12,242 nucleotides of DNA from Spirochaetaceae bacterium (GTDB lineage: Bacteria > Spirochaetota > Spirochaetia > SZUA-6 > Bin103): NCBI GenBank assembly GCA_026710565.1, contig JAPOQV010000677.1, forward strand, positions 1 through 12,242. The letters run 5' to 3'. Positions within the stretch are counted from its first letter, which is position 1. Each line of letters opens with the position of its first letter. Under the pieces are notes generated by a model, which did not search any database, was not told where the DNA came from, and saw nothing but the letters and a program-made list of their open reading frames with translations. Made by a program: the position numbers and the translations under genes. This document shows positions 1 to 7,192 of the stretch, one piece after another.

Positions 1-219
1 CATTTATGGCACTACATTGAAGGATTCAGCCCTCTTGGAGTCAGAGCCCCCCATAGATTCGCGGAAATCACCCCAACCTCGAGAAATCACCCCCACTGCC
101 GTTAAACTTGGGCTAGTAGTACCGCATTGCGGGGGCGAAGGACTTGGCGCGCACGAAACGACGCGCGTTCAATCACCGGTAAGGTCAGATGTCCGACCGC
201 CCGAACGCCTGCCGGGCGA
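1..219. other. Gene-free left margin
   Basis: No convincing coding frame is seen on either strand. The first ~130 bases are visibly less GC-rich than the rest of the window and contain the direct repeat described separately, which suggests a junction with mobile DNA to the left. The stretch from about 130 to 219 is the downstream flank of the minus-strand exporter gene. It holds only a weak hairpin (arms near 148-152 and 163-167) with no T-tract, so no terminator is called. The open plus-strand frames here are continuations of antisense frames across the exporter gene. Confidence 0.5.
64..93. repeat. 11-bp direct repeat, possible IS end
   Basis: GAAATCACCCC occurs at 64-74 and again at 83-93, 19 bp apart. 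Read on the minus strand the copies are TGGGGTGATTTC and TGGGGGTGATTTC, each starting with TG; the outer copy would place a 5'-TG...CA-3' terminus at base 95. Repeated short motifs inside TG/CA termini are a known property of IS21-family ends. Here this is inference, because no transposase gene lies in the window and the other end is not visible. Confidence 0.35.
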
Positions 220-1461
220 CTACGCGAGTCGCTCGCGCCTCGAATCCAGGAACGCCAGGGCGATAACGGCCAGCGCGCCGATCACGAGGGCCAGCACCGT
301 CCACTGCAGCGCGGCGTCGAGCGAGAAGGCGTCCGCCAGCAGCCCGGTCACCGACGCGCCGATGCCGGCCGGCAGCCCGCCCAGCCCGATCACCAGTCCG
401 GCGGCGACGCCGGTCGCGTGCGGCCGGCGCTCCTGCGCCATGACGATGGCCACCGGCAGCGTGGCTCCCAGGGCGGCGCCGAGCACGGCCACCGCCGCCA
501 ACTGTACCGCCGGCGACCCGTGGATGAAGGTCAGGTGCGCGGGGATGGTCAAGAGCGCTGCGCCCAGGAGCGTACGGGTCCGGCCGATGCGGTCGGACAG
601 CCGGCCGCCCGACAGGCTGCCCGCGCCCACGGAGCCCATGAACAGCACCAGCGGCCAGGCCGTGGAGCCCAGCGAGTCAGCGGTCCAGGTGGGCAGGAAG
701 CTGGTGATCGACAGTTGGAACCAGCTCCGCGACATCGCGAACACCACGATCAGGGCCAGCGGCAGGACGGGATAGATCCGACGCTCCGCGCGCGGCCGCG
801 CCGGTCTCGGAGATGGCCCGGAGCCTGGCAGGGCGTCGTCCGCGACCGCGTCGCCGCCGGACGCCAGCGCCCGTGGCGCGAGCAGCCGCCACACCAGCAG
901 CGCCGATCCCAGCCCGACCACCACCGCCGCGCCGGTGCCGGGCAGGCCGAACAGGCCGAGCGCCACGGCCATCAGGGCCGGGCTCAGCGCCGATCCCAGG
1001 TTGCCGCCCACGGAGAACAGCGACATGGCAGCCCCGCGCCGTTGCCGTCCCTCGGGTCCGGCCGCAAAGCGCGCTACGCTCATCGCACCGGCGGGATGGA
1101 ACGCGCCGCCGCCGAAGCCGCCCAGCCCGGCAAGCACCAGCGCCAGCCAGTACGAACCGGTCAGACCGATGAGCCCCATGAACAGCCCCGACCACGCCAG
1201 ACTGATGACGATGATCCGCTGCGGACCCCAGCGCTGCGCCAGCGCGCCCAGCCACGGTTGCGGCAGGGTGCCGCAGGCGGAGTGCACCAGCGCGATCAGC
1301 CCCACCTGTGTGAACGAGAGCCCCAGCAGGGGGATCAGCAGCGGGTACGTGATCGGCAGGAAGTTGTTCGTGATCTCCAGCAGCAGGTGTCCGACCGCGC
1401 CAAGCGCGATCGGACGGCGGCTCCCGGTCACACGCGCAGCGGGTAGGTTCGCTTCGCTCAC
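220..1461 (-). CDS. MFS exporter, Fsr (fosmidomycin resistance)-like
   Basis: This is a 413-residue inner-membrane protein of the major facilitator superfamily, about twelve hydrophobic segments in two halves separated by a charged, Pro/Arg-rich linker (about residues 195-228). Family marks for the Fsr group are the FHPAGA motif (121-126), SLFSVGGNLG (147-156) and a second-half motif A, GGRLSDRIGRTR (285-296). Fsr homologues are proton-driven exporters of small compounds; the substrate here is unknown. I chose the GTG at 1461-1459, because it overlaps the TGA of the upstream gene as GTGA, giving probable translational coupling. The open frame continues to 1509, but that extension lies inside the upstream gene. 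It is the second gene of a two-gene minus-strand unit. Family assignment is firm, the substrate is not. Confidence 0.9.
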   Translation of the reverse strand: MSEANLPAARVTGSRRPIALGAVGHLLLEITNNFLPITYPLLIPLLGLSFTQVGLIALVHSACGTLPQPWLGALAQRWGPQRIIVISLAWSGLFMGLIGLTGSYWLALVLAGLGGFGGGAFHPAGAMSVARFAAGPEGRQRRGAAMSLFSVGGNLGSALSPALMAVALGLFGLPGTGAAVVVGLGSALLVWRLLAPRALASGGDAVADDALPGSGPSPRPARPRAERRIYPVLPLALIVVFAMSRSWFQLSITSFLPTWTADSLGSTAWPLVLFMGSVGAGSLSGGRLSDRIGRTRTLLGAALLTIPAHLTFIHGSPAVQLAAVAVLGAALGATLPVAIVMAQERRPHATGVAAGLVIGLGGLPAGIGASVTGLLADAFSLDAALQWTVLALVIGALAVIALAFLDSRRERLA

Positions 1462-1847
1462 TCGAGAAGAGGCTCGGTCCGCTCCACAAGCTGCAGGGCG
1501 ATGCCCCACGGGTCGCGCAGAAAGATCAGGGTGTCGCCGCCGCCGGTCGCGCGCGGCTCGCCGTGGAGTTGCGCGCCGGCCGCGGCCAGCTCGCGCGCCT
1601 GCTCGACCGCGTTCCGGGAGGTGAAGGCCAGGTGCAGCATCATCGGATCCTGAGCGGCGTAATCCGGCACGGCTGCCCCGTCGAAGTGGTACAGCTCCAG
1701 GACGGTTTCGCCGTCGCTGTCGGCCAGGAAGGTGGTATGGGTAGGCGCCCCGCTCTGGCGGACGATCCGCATGCCCAGGTTGGCGACGTACCAGTCGGCG
1801 ATCGCCGCCGGGTCGGGGACGTTCAGCGCGATATGTTCGATCTTCAT
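1458..1847 (-). CDS. VOC/glyoxalase-superfamily protein
   Basis: This is a 129-residue cytosolic protein with the length and pattern of a single-subunit vicinal oxygen chelate protein (two beta-alpha-beta-beta-beta modules). The first module starts at IEHIALNV (3-10) and the second around LHLAF (71-75), ending in DPWGIALQLVE (112-122). Candidate metal ligands are His5, Glu51, His72 and Gln119. The last position is usually Glu, so the metal site may be altered. Possible activities in this fold are glyoxalase, dioxygenase, epimerase and drug-binding resistance protein; the sequence does not decide. I chose the ATG at 1847 because the fold begins there; upstream in-frame Met codons lie in a divergent control region. 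An AAGGA-like site sits about 13 bases upstream. It shares four bases (GTGA) with the downstream exporter gene, so the pair could act in detoxification or resistance (inference). Confidence 0.88.
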   Translation of the reverse strand: MKIEHIALNVPDPAAIADWYVANLGMRIVRQSGAPTHTTFLADSDGETVLELYHFDGAAVPDYAAQDPMMLHLAFTSRNAVEQARELAAAGAQLHGEPRATGGGDTLIFLRDPWGIALQLVERTEPLLE

Positions 1848-1932
1848 CGGTTCAGTAATTCCTTTCCCGCATTGTAACCGACGGAAGACGCGCCTGCGGT
1901 CGGGCGCCGCCGTGCTACGCTGGCGGCGAGCC
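1848..1932. promoter_or_regulatory. Divergent intergenic region with a candidate -10 box
   Basis: These 85 bases separate two divergent start codons and should hold promoters for both sides. On the minus strand TACAAT (1876-1871) resembles a -10 box and would start transcription about 17 bases before the glyoxalase-fold gene, but no matching -35 element is seen. On the plus strand TACGCT (1916-1921) is a much weaker candidate. An inverted pair GCGCC/GGCGC lies near 1890-1907. Confidence 0.3.
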
Positions 1933-2322
1933 ATGAATGCCGGCACCATGAATGTCGAACGCGTCGCCGTCCTGGGGGCCAGCCCGAAGCCGGACCGGAT
2001 CTCCAACCAGGCGGTGCGCCGCCTCCGGCAGCACGGCCATCACGTCATCCCGGTGCATCCCGCGCATGCCGAGATCGAAGGCATGCCGGCCGCCCGCGAT
2101 CTGGCAGCGATCGAGGGCGCGGTCGACACGCTGACCGTCTACGTGGGCCCGCGCCATGGGGAGGAATTGATCGACCAGATCATCGCCCTGGCTCCCCGCC
2201 GCGTCATCCTCAATCCGGGCACGGAGTCAGATCTGGTCGAGCGGCGCCTGCGAGAGCGGGGCATCCCGGTGATCCGCGCCTGCACGCTGGTGCTGCTGGC
2301 CAGCGGTCAGTTCGCGGCGTAA
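1933..2322 (+). CDS. CoA-binding domain protein (YccU/CoA_binding_2 type)
   Basis: This is a 129-residue cytosolic Rossmann-fold protein matching the stand-alone CoA-binding domain family. The nucleotide-binding turn is VAVLGASPKPDR (11-22). HHVIPVHP (36-43) forms the second strand, followed by the family's VDTLTVYV strand (64-71), ILNPGTES (92-99) and the closing IPVIRACTLVLL segment (111-122). In family members a conserved Cys lies near the end (Cys117 here). The biochemical role of the family is poorly defined; some members bind CoA or acyl-CoA. Start choice is uncertain: ATG at 1933 and ATG at 1948 (124 residues) both lack a strong ribosome site. It is the first gene of a plus-strand unit and the next start lies 5 bases after its stop. 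Confidence 0.85.
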   Translation: MNAGTMNVERVAVLGASPKPDRISNQAVRRLRQHGHHVIPVHPAHAEIEGMPAARDLAAIEGAVDTLTVYVGPRHGEELIDQIIALAPRRVILNPGTESDLVERRLRERGIPVIRACTLVLLASGQFAA

Positions 2323-2327
2323 CGCGC

Positions 2328-2939
2328 GTGCCCGACCCCTCTCCTGAGCTCCTCTTCGACGGCCCTGCCGGCGGGCCGCCCATCGCGCTGGCGCACGGCG
2401 CCGGGGTCGGCCCGCAGCACATCGCCATGGTCACCCTGGCGCGCGAGCTCGCATCGCACGGGCTGCGCGTGGTCCGCTTCGCATTCCCGTACATGGCCGC
2501 CGGCCGCTCGCGGCCCGACCGCGACGACGTACTCCTGGACACGTGGCGTGCGGTGATCGCTGCGCTGGGCGATCCGGCCCGGCTGGCGATTTCCGGCCGC
2601 TCGCTGGGCGGACGCATGGCAAGCATCGTGGCAGACGAGTGCGGCGTGCGCGCCCTGGTCTGCTTCGCCTATCCGTTCCACCCGCCGGGCAAGCCCGAGA
2701 CGATGCGCACGGAACATCTCGGCGACCTGCGCACCCCGACCCTGATCGTGCAGGGCGAACGCGATCCGTTCGGCAACCGCGACGAGGTGCCCGGCTTCGG
2801 ACTGCCGGAGCGCATCCGCATCGCCTGGATCACCGACGGCGACCACGGCTACATGCCGCGCAAGCGGTCCGGCGTCACCATCGAAGAGAACATGGCGGCG
2901 GCTGCGACCGCCGCGGCCACCTTCCTGAGCCAACTCTGA
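2328..2939 (+). CDS. KANL3/Tex30-like alpha/beta hydrolase
   Basis: This is a 203-residue cytosolic alpha/beta hydrolase. AHGAG (22-26) supplies the oxyanion-side loop, and GRSLGG (90-95) is the nucleophile elbow with Ser92. GERDPFG (143-149) carries the acid Asp146 and DGDHGY (170-175) the base His173, so a full catalytic triad is visible. Overall length and these motifs match the KANL3/Tex30 (dienelactone-hydrolase-like) group, whose bacterial members are mostly uncharacterised esterases. The start is GTG, five bases after the stop of the CoA-binding gene, which suggests coupled translation. It is followed 19 bases later by the gamma-glutamyltransferase homologue. Substrate unknown. Confidence 0.88.
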   Translation: MPDPSPELLFDGPAGGPPIALAHGAGVGPQHIAMVTLARELASHGLRVVRFAFPYMAAGRSRPDRDDVLLDTWRAVIAALGDPARLAISGRSLGGRMASIVADECGVRALVCFAYPFHPPGKPETMRTEHLGDLRTPTLIVQGERDPFGNRDEVPGFGLPERIRIAWITDGDHGYMPRKRSGVTIEENMAAAATAAATFLSQL

Positions 2940-2947
2940 CGACAACC

Positions 2948-2954
2948 GAGGTAG
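2948..2954 (+). promoter_or_regulatory. Ribosome binding site of the GGT-family gene
   Basis: A GAGGTAGG-like purine run ends about 5 bases before the ATG at 2959. It fixes that start and shows that translation is independent of the gene before it. Confidence 0.6.
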
Positions 2955-2958
2955 GAAC

Positions 2959-4743
2959 ATGAGCGACTTCACGACCCGCCCGGAGATCATGGGCCGCAAC
3001 TACGTGGTCACCTCCGGGCACTACCTGGCCACCGCGGCCGGCGCGCACGTCATGGAGCGGGGCGGCAACGCCATCGACGCGGCGGCGGCGATGTGCATTT
3101 GCCTGAACCTGCTGGAGCCGTACGCAAACGGCATCGGCGGCGAGGCGCCGACCCTGGTCTACTCGGCCGCCGAACGCAGGCCATACGCGATCAGCGGCAT
3201 GGGCTGCTCGCCGGCGGCGCTCACCATCGACTACTGCCGGGAGCACGGCATCGACCTGATTCCGGGCGACGGTTTCCTGCCGGCATGCGTGCCGGCCACC
3301 GTCGACACGTGGGCGTGCGCGGTGGCGCGCTTCGGGCGCCTGCGCTTCGCGGACATCCTGGCACCCGCCATCGAGCTGGCCGAGGAGGGTTTTCCGGTCT
3401 ATCCGGCGTTCAGCCGCAGCACGGAGGACAAGGCGAGGCTGTTCCTGGAACGGTATCCCTCCACGGCTGCCATCTACTGCCCGGACGGGCGCATCCCGCG
3501 GACGGGCGAGCGGTTCCGCAACCCCGACTTCGCGGCCACGCTGCGCACGATGGTCGCGGCGGAGGAGGCGTCCGGCGGCGGGCGCGAGCGTGGCATCGAG
3601 GCGGCGCGCGACGCCTTCTACCGGGGACCGATCGCCGAGCGCATCGTCCGCTTCGTCGCCGAGCCGCTGCTCGACGCCACCGGAGAGGAGCACGCCGGCC
3701 TGTTGACCATGGACGACATGGCCGCATGGGGGGCAAGGGCGGAGACGCCGTGCAGCGTCGACTTCCGCGGCGTCGAGGTCCACAAGTGCGGGCCCTGGAC
3801 GCAGGGGCCGGTATTCCTGCAGCAGCTCCGCCTGCTCGACGGTTGCGATCTGCAGGGCCTCGGGCACAACTCGGCCGACTACCTGCACACCGTCGTCGAG
3901 TGCGCCAAGCTCGCTTTCGCCGACCGCGAGGCCTACTACGGCGACCCGGACCACGATCACGTGCCGCTGGAGCGGCTGCTGTCGGCCGGCTATGCCGACT
4001 CCCGCCGTGCTTCGATCGGCGCCGACGCCTCCGCGGAGCTGATCGCCGGACGGCTGGGAGGCGAGGGGCTGCCGCTGGCCGACGTGCTGGCCGACAACCG
4101 CGCCGCGCTCGGCATCACCGGCCGCGAGGCGGGGGAGGGCGCCGGGCACGCGCACATGGGCGACACCACGCACTGCGACGCGATCGACGCCGACGGCAAC
4201 ATGGTCGCCTGCACCCCGTCGGGCGGCTGGATTGGCTCCTCCCCGGTGGTGCCGGGGCTGGGCTTCCCGATCGGCACGCGCGCGCAGATGTTCTACCTGA
4301 ACCCGAACCGGGCCAACGCCGCCGCGGGGCGCAAACGGCCGCGCGCCACGCTCACGCCCAGTCTGGTCACCCGCGACGGGAGGCCGGAGATGGCGTTCGG
4401 GACACCCGGCGGCGACGGCCAGGACCAGTGGACGCTGCAGGTGTTCCTCAACCACGCCGTGTTCGGCATGCCGCTGCAGGAGGCGCTGGAGGCGCCGACC
4501 GTGCACTCCACCCACTTCCCGTCGTCCTTTTATCCGCGCAGCGCCTACCCGCTGGGGGTCTCCGTCGAGAGCCGTATCGACGTGGGCGTGCTGGACGAGC
4601 TTCGCCGGCGCGGCCACGAGGTGCGGATGACCGGCCCGTGGGGGCACGGCAAGCCGATGGCCGTCCGCATCGACGCCGAGCACGGCGTGATCCGCGGCGG
4701 CGTGTCCCCGCGTGCCGTGATCGGCTACGCGCTGGGATGGTGA
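2959..4743 (+). CDS. Gamma-glutamyltransferase-family Ntn hydrolase, non-canonical subgroup
   Basis: This 594-residue protein has the normal length and order of the gamma-glutamyltransferase family: GGNAIDAAAA (35-44), NGIGGE (57-62), the autoprocessing site GDTTHCDAID (401-410) and GTPGGDGQ (481-488). Family members are made as one chain that cuts itself before the first Thr of TTH. Here that residue is Thr403, so a large subunit of ~402 and a small subunit of ~192 residues are expected. No signal peptide is seen, so it should be cytosolic, unlike the periplasmic E. coli enzyme. Residues that grip the glutamyl group in classical enzymes appear changed: no Arg-Glu-x-Ala-Pro motif (GMGCSP at 80-85 instead), no SSM (RATLTP at 462-467) and no NTYT-like segment (CTPSGG at 418-423). 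This matches the YwrD-like or acylase-like branch, so glutathione may not be the substrate. The next gene, a transporter, starts 16 bases downstream. Confidence 0.9.
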   Translation: MSDFTTRPEIMGRNYVVTSGHYLATAAGAHVMERGGNAIDAAAAMCICLNLLEPYANGIGGEAPTLVYSAAERRPYAISGMGCSPAALTIDYCREHGIDLIPGDGFLPACVPATVDTWACAVARFGRLRFADILAPAIELAEEGFPVYPAFSRSTEDKARLFLERYPSTAAIYCPDGRIPRTGERFRNPDFAATLRTMVAAEEASGGGRERGIEAARDAFYRGPIAERIVRFVAEPLLDATGEEHAGLLTMDDMAAWGARAETPCSVDFRGVEVHKCGPWTQGPVFLQQLRLLDGCDLQGLGHNSADYLHTVVECAKLAFADREAYYGDPDHDHVPLERLLSAGYADSRRASIGADASAELIAGRLGGEGLPLADVLADNRAALGITGREAGEGAGHAHMGDTTHCDAIDADGNMVACTPSGGWIGSSPVVPGLGFPIGTRAQMFYLNPNRANAAAGRKRPRATLTPSLVTRDGRPEMAFGTPGGDGQDQWTLQVFLNHAVFGMPLQEALEAPTVHSTHFPSSFYPRSAYPLGVSVESRIDVGVLDELRRRGHEVRMTGPWGHGKPMAVRIDAEHGVIRGGVSPRAVIGYALGW

Positions 4744-4759
4744 GGACGGCGTCGATTCG

Positions 4760-5986
4760 ATGCGCGGTGCGTCCGGGTGGACGTCGCGCTTCAGCGCGAT
4801 GCGCCACCGTGACTTTCGCTACCTGTGGCTGGGCAACTCCATCGTCATGGGGGGCAACCAAGCCACGTTCATCGCCGCGAGCTATCTGGCCTATGAGCTG
4901 ACCGACTCGGCGTTCATCCTGGGGCTGGTCAGCATGGGCTTCGCGCTGCCCATGCTGACGCTGTCGCTGCTGGGCGGAGCGCTGTCGGACCGGATGCCGC
5001 GCAAGCGAATCCTGCAGATCGGCCAACTCCTGATCGCCGCCAGCGCCGCCTCCGTGGCGGTCGCGATCAAGCTCGACGTGGTAGCCTGGGGCCACCTGCT
5101 GGCGGCATCGGCGGTGCAGGGGGTGGCGTTCGCCTTCGTGGTGCCGGCGCGCCAGTCGCTGATCGCGGACATCGTCGGCGAGGATCTGGCCGGCAACGCC
5201 GTGGCGCTGGTGTCGGTATCGTTCAGCATCACCGGCCTGCTGGGACCGGCGGTCGCGGGGGTGCTGTACGACGCGATCGGTCCGTTCGGAGTCTACGTCG
5301 TGGTCCTGGCCTCCGATCTGCTCGCCGTACTGTGCACCAGCCTGGTGCGCCACTCGGCCAGCCCGCGCGTGCCGTCGACCGGGAAGCGGTCGTTCCTGCG
5401 CGACATCGGCGCCGGGCTGCGGTACGTGCGCAACGACGGGTTGCTGGTGGCGCTCATCGTCGTGGCTCTCGCCTTCACGGTGCTGGCCATGCCGTACCGG
5501 TTTCTGCTGCCGGTGCTGGTCGTCGACGTGTACCAGCAGGGTCCGCGCACGCTGGGGCTGTTGTCCAGCATGATCGGCTTGGGCGCGATCGTCGGCGCGT
5601 CTTACGTGGCGTGGAGCGGCCGCCGCTGGCGCGGAGCCCTGCTGATCGGCGGGGCGGTGGCGAGCGGCCTGGGACTGGCGCTGGTCGGGACGGTGCCGGT
5701 GCTGGCGGTGGCGGTCGGGCTGACGGTCATCGTCGGGATCGGCGACGCGCTGCGGCGGGCGCTCAACCAGGCGCTGCTGCTGGAAACGGCCAACGCGGAG
5801 TACCGGGGCCGGGTGGTGAGCATCTACGCCATGAATTTCGGGCTCACGCCGGCCGGCGCCCTGCCGGCGGGGGCACTGGCCGAGCTGCTCGGCGTGCGCA
5901 TGGCGCTGGTGATCTTCGGCGTGCTGCTGATCCTGCTGGCGGCGTGGATCGCGGTCCGCAGTCCTCGGCTGATCCGCTATCAGTAG
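4760..5986 (+). CDS. MFS transporter, DHA3/EntS-like
   Basis: This is a 408-residue inner-membrane protein with about twelve hydrophobic segments. Motif A is GGALSDRMPRKR (72-83). PARQSLIADIV (129-139) and the segment from NAVAL (146) to GPAVAGVL (162-169) are typical of the MFS_3/DHA3 group, which includes the enterobactin exporter EntS and macrolide exporters. It probably exports a small molecule by proton antiport; the substrate is unknown. The ATG at 4760 is preceded by AGGACGG at 4743-4749. A second ATG at 4799 would remove 13 residues and is possible, since strong similarity begins near RHRDFRYLW. It is the last gene of the 1933-5986 unit, and its 3' end is overlapped antisense by a minus-strand ORF. 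Confidence 0.9.
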   Translation: MRGASGWTSRFSAMRHRDFRYLWLGNSIVMGGNQATFIAASYLAYELTDSAFILGLVSMGFALPMLTLSLLGGALSDRMPRKRILQIGQLLIAASAASVAVAIKLDVVAWGHLLAASAVQGVAFAFVVPARQSLIADIVGEDLAGNAVALVSVSFSITGLLGPAVAGVLYDAIGPFGVYVVVLASDLLAVLCTSLVRHSASPRVPSTGKRSFLRDIGAGLRYVRNDGLLVALIVVALAFTVLAMPYRFLLPVLVVDVYQQGPRTLGLLSSMIGLGAIVGASYVAWSGRRWRGALLIGGAVASGLGLALVGTVPVLAVAVGLTVIVGIGDALRRALNQALLLETANAEYRGRVVSIYAMNFGLTPAGALPAGALAELLGVRMALVIFGVLLILLAAWIAVRSPRLIRYQ

Positions 5987-6200
5987 CCGGGAGCAGGAGG
6001 TGCAGCCCGTGCGTCGGTTGCGGATGGGGCTGCGACGATGGACAGCGAAAGAGATAGGCAAACGGGGTCTTCGTGTAGGCTATGCCGCGGTTGATGCGGT
6101 GCAGTTCGTCGTGGGCGACGCCAGCGAAGCGGCGCACCGCGTCATCGGGATGGCGCTCGTAGCGGGCGTGGAGCGTCGCGACGTCTACAGGTGACGTCAC
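5844..6200 (-). pseudogene. Probable gene remnant coupled to the beta-propeller gene
   Basis: A 118-codon minus-strand frame starts with GTG at 6200-6198, overlapping the TGA of the upstream beta-propeller gene as GTGA. That overlap, and the strongly GC-biased third positions of the first ~50 codons, suggest the front of a real gene. Those residues (for example RYERHPDDAVRRF, 13-25, and RGIAYTKTPFAYLF, 38-51) read like ordinary protein, but I do not recognise the family. From about residue 72 the frame lies antisense to the convergent MFS gene and turns into Ala/Arg/Pro-rich sequence typical of a shadow frame. I infer that the gene lost its remainder in a rearrangement that joined it to the MFS gene end near 5990. 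A genuine short protein cannot be excluded. Confidence 0.35.
6002..6033. terminator. Weak hairpin between convergent genes
   Basis: GCAGCCC (6002-6008) and GGGCTGC (6027-6033) form a 7-bp GC stem with an 18-base loop, 15 bases after the MFS stop. There is no T-tract on either side, so it is at best a weak or Rho-assisted terminator. Confidence 0.2.
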
Positions 6201-7192
6201 CGCGCGGACAGTCGCGGCGGAAGAGGCGCGAAGCCGGCCGGCAGTGGCGTGATCGCGTACACCGCCTCACGCGGCGACGCGCTCAGCGAGAGCGAGCCGG
6301 CGGTCTGGGTCTCCAGGTCGACAACCAGGAGCCGGTTGCGTTCGCCGACCAGCATGCGTTCGCCGCCGGCCGGGCAGAGGCCGCGCAGGAACCCGAACGG
6401 AGCCGGTGGTCCCAGCGCAAGGGTGCGGTGCACCGTGCCGTCGGAGCGCAGAATGCGGAGCTCGCCGGCGCCCGTGTCGAGCGTGACGACGGTGCCGTCG
6501 GACCTCGGCACGACGTTGTGGATCGGCACCGCGACTTCGTCGGCGACCCGGAGGAGGGCTCCGCGGCCGTCGGCGCGCGCGATCAGCCCGCGGCGGGAGC
6601 GGTCGCGCTCGAGCTCCGACCGGCCGAGCGCGACCAGCAGTGCGCCGTCGGCGTCGGGGGCGACGCCGTTGGCATGCAGGAGGTTGGTCTCCGCCAGGGG
6701 GTACCCGGCGGGATCCCGATAGTCGACGGCTGCCGCGAAGCGTGCGCCATCCGCGGCCAGCCCCGCGGCCGGCCGCAGATCCATCAGGTCGGTCAGGCGG
6801 CCGGACGGGTCGAAGACCGCAAGCGCGTCGTTGGCGGTCGAGCACACCCACAGGCGCTCATCGTGCACGGCGATGTCGTGCACGTTGCCGCACCACGGGT
6901 GGCCGATCCCGGCGAGCCGCTTCCAGCCGCGATCGAAGCGCAGCACCTCCGAGCCGTTGGCGACGTACACGGTGTCTCCGTCGGCGGCGAGCCCGCGGCC
7001 GCCACGGATGCCGCCGCGGGGGTTCGGCTCCCGGTGCAGGTGCTCGCACGGCGGCACCGGGCAGGAGCTTTCTACGCCGCGTTCCAGGTCTACGACGTAC
7101 AAGTGCCCGGACGGCTCGCCCGGGCGGCTGCCGCGGCAGATCGTCGACACCAGGTAGCGCTCGCCGGAGCGCTCTTGCCCCTCCCCATGCAT
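6197..7192 (-). CDS. Cytosolic beta-propeller protein (SMP-30/NHL-like)
   Basis: This 331-residue protein has repeated strand-rich units of about 50 residues, each with a hydrophobic strand, a Gly/Asp turn and another strand, as in six-bladed propellers of the SMP-30/gluconolactonase/NHL type. Notable segments are NVHDIAVH (103-110), LWVCSTAND (114-122), LLHANGVAPD (171-180), HNVVPRSDGTVVTLDT (225-240) and FGFLRGL (266-272). The scattered His and Asn/Asp residues could bind a metal, but the calcium site of gluconolactonase is not clearly matched, so I do not assign an enzyme activity. There is no signal peptide. I chose ATG at 7192; the open frame extends to 7309 but through an AT-rich control region. 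The AGGA sequence sits unusually close to that ATG, so the start is moderately sure. An apparent gene remnant follows with a GTGA overlap. Confidence 0.7.
   Translation of the reverse strand: MHGEGQERSGERYLVSTICRGSRPGEPSGHLYVVDLERGVESSCPVPPCEHLHREPNPRGGIRGGRGLAADGDTVYVANGSEVLRFDRGWKRLAGIGHPWCGNVHDIAVHDERLWVCSTANDALAVFDPSGRLTDLMDLRPAAGLAADGARFAAAVDYRDPAGYPLAETNLLHANGVAPDADGALLVALGRSELERDRSRRGLIARADGRGALLRVADEVAVPIHNVVPRSDGTVVTLDTGAGELRILRSDGTVHRTLALGPPAPFGFLRGLCPAGGERMLVGERNRLLVVDLETQTAGSLSLSASPREAVYAITPLPAGFAPLPPRLSAR

Noticed and set aside
148..167. Hairpin downstream of the Fsr-like exporter gene
   Set aside because: Only about five GC pairs around a ten-base loop and no T-tract; arms of alternating G and C are expected by chance here.
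127..1446. Long plus-strand frame opposite the Fsr-like exporter
   Set aside because: Extremely Arg/Gln/Gly-rich shadow of a membrane protein gene.
2875..4683. A 602-codon open frame antisense to the GGT-family gene, and a similar 602-codon plus-strand frame at 3093-4901
   Set aside because: Composition is Arg/Ala/Gly/Pro-rich without hydrophobic pattern or motifs, as expected for shadow frames in high-GC DNA, while the 2959-4743 frame carries clear family motifs.
4448..6061. A 537-codon minus-strand frame rich in Arg, Gln and His
   Set aside because: It is antisense to the MFS gene; the Q/H/R bias is the usual mirror of a Leu/Val/Ala-rich membrane protein.
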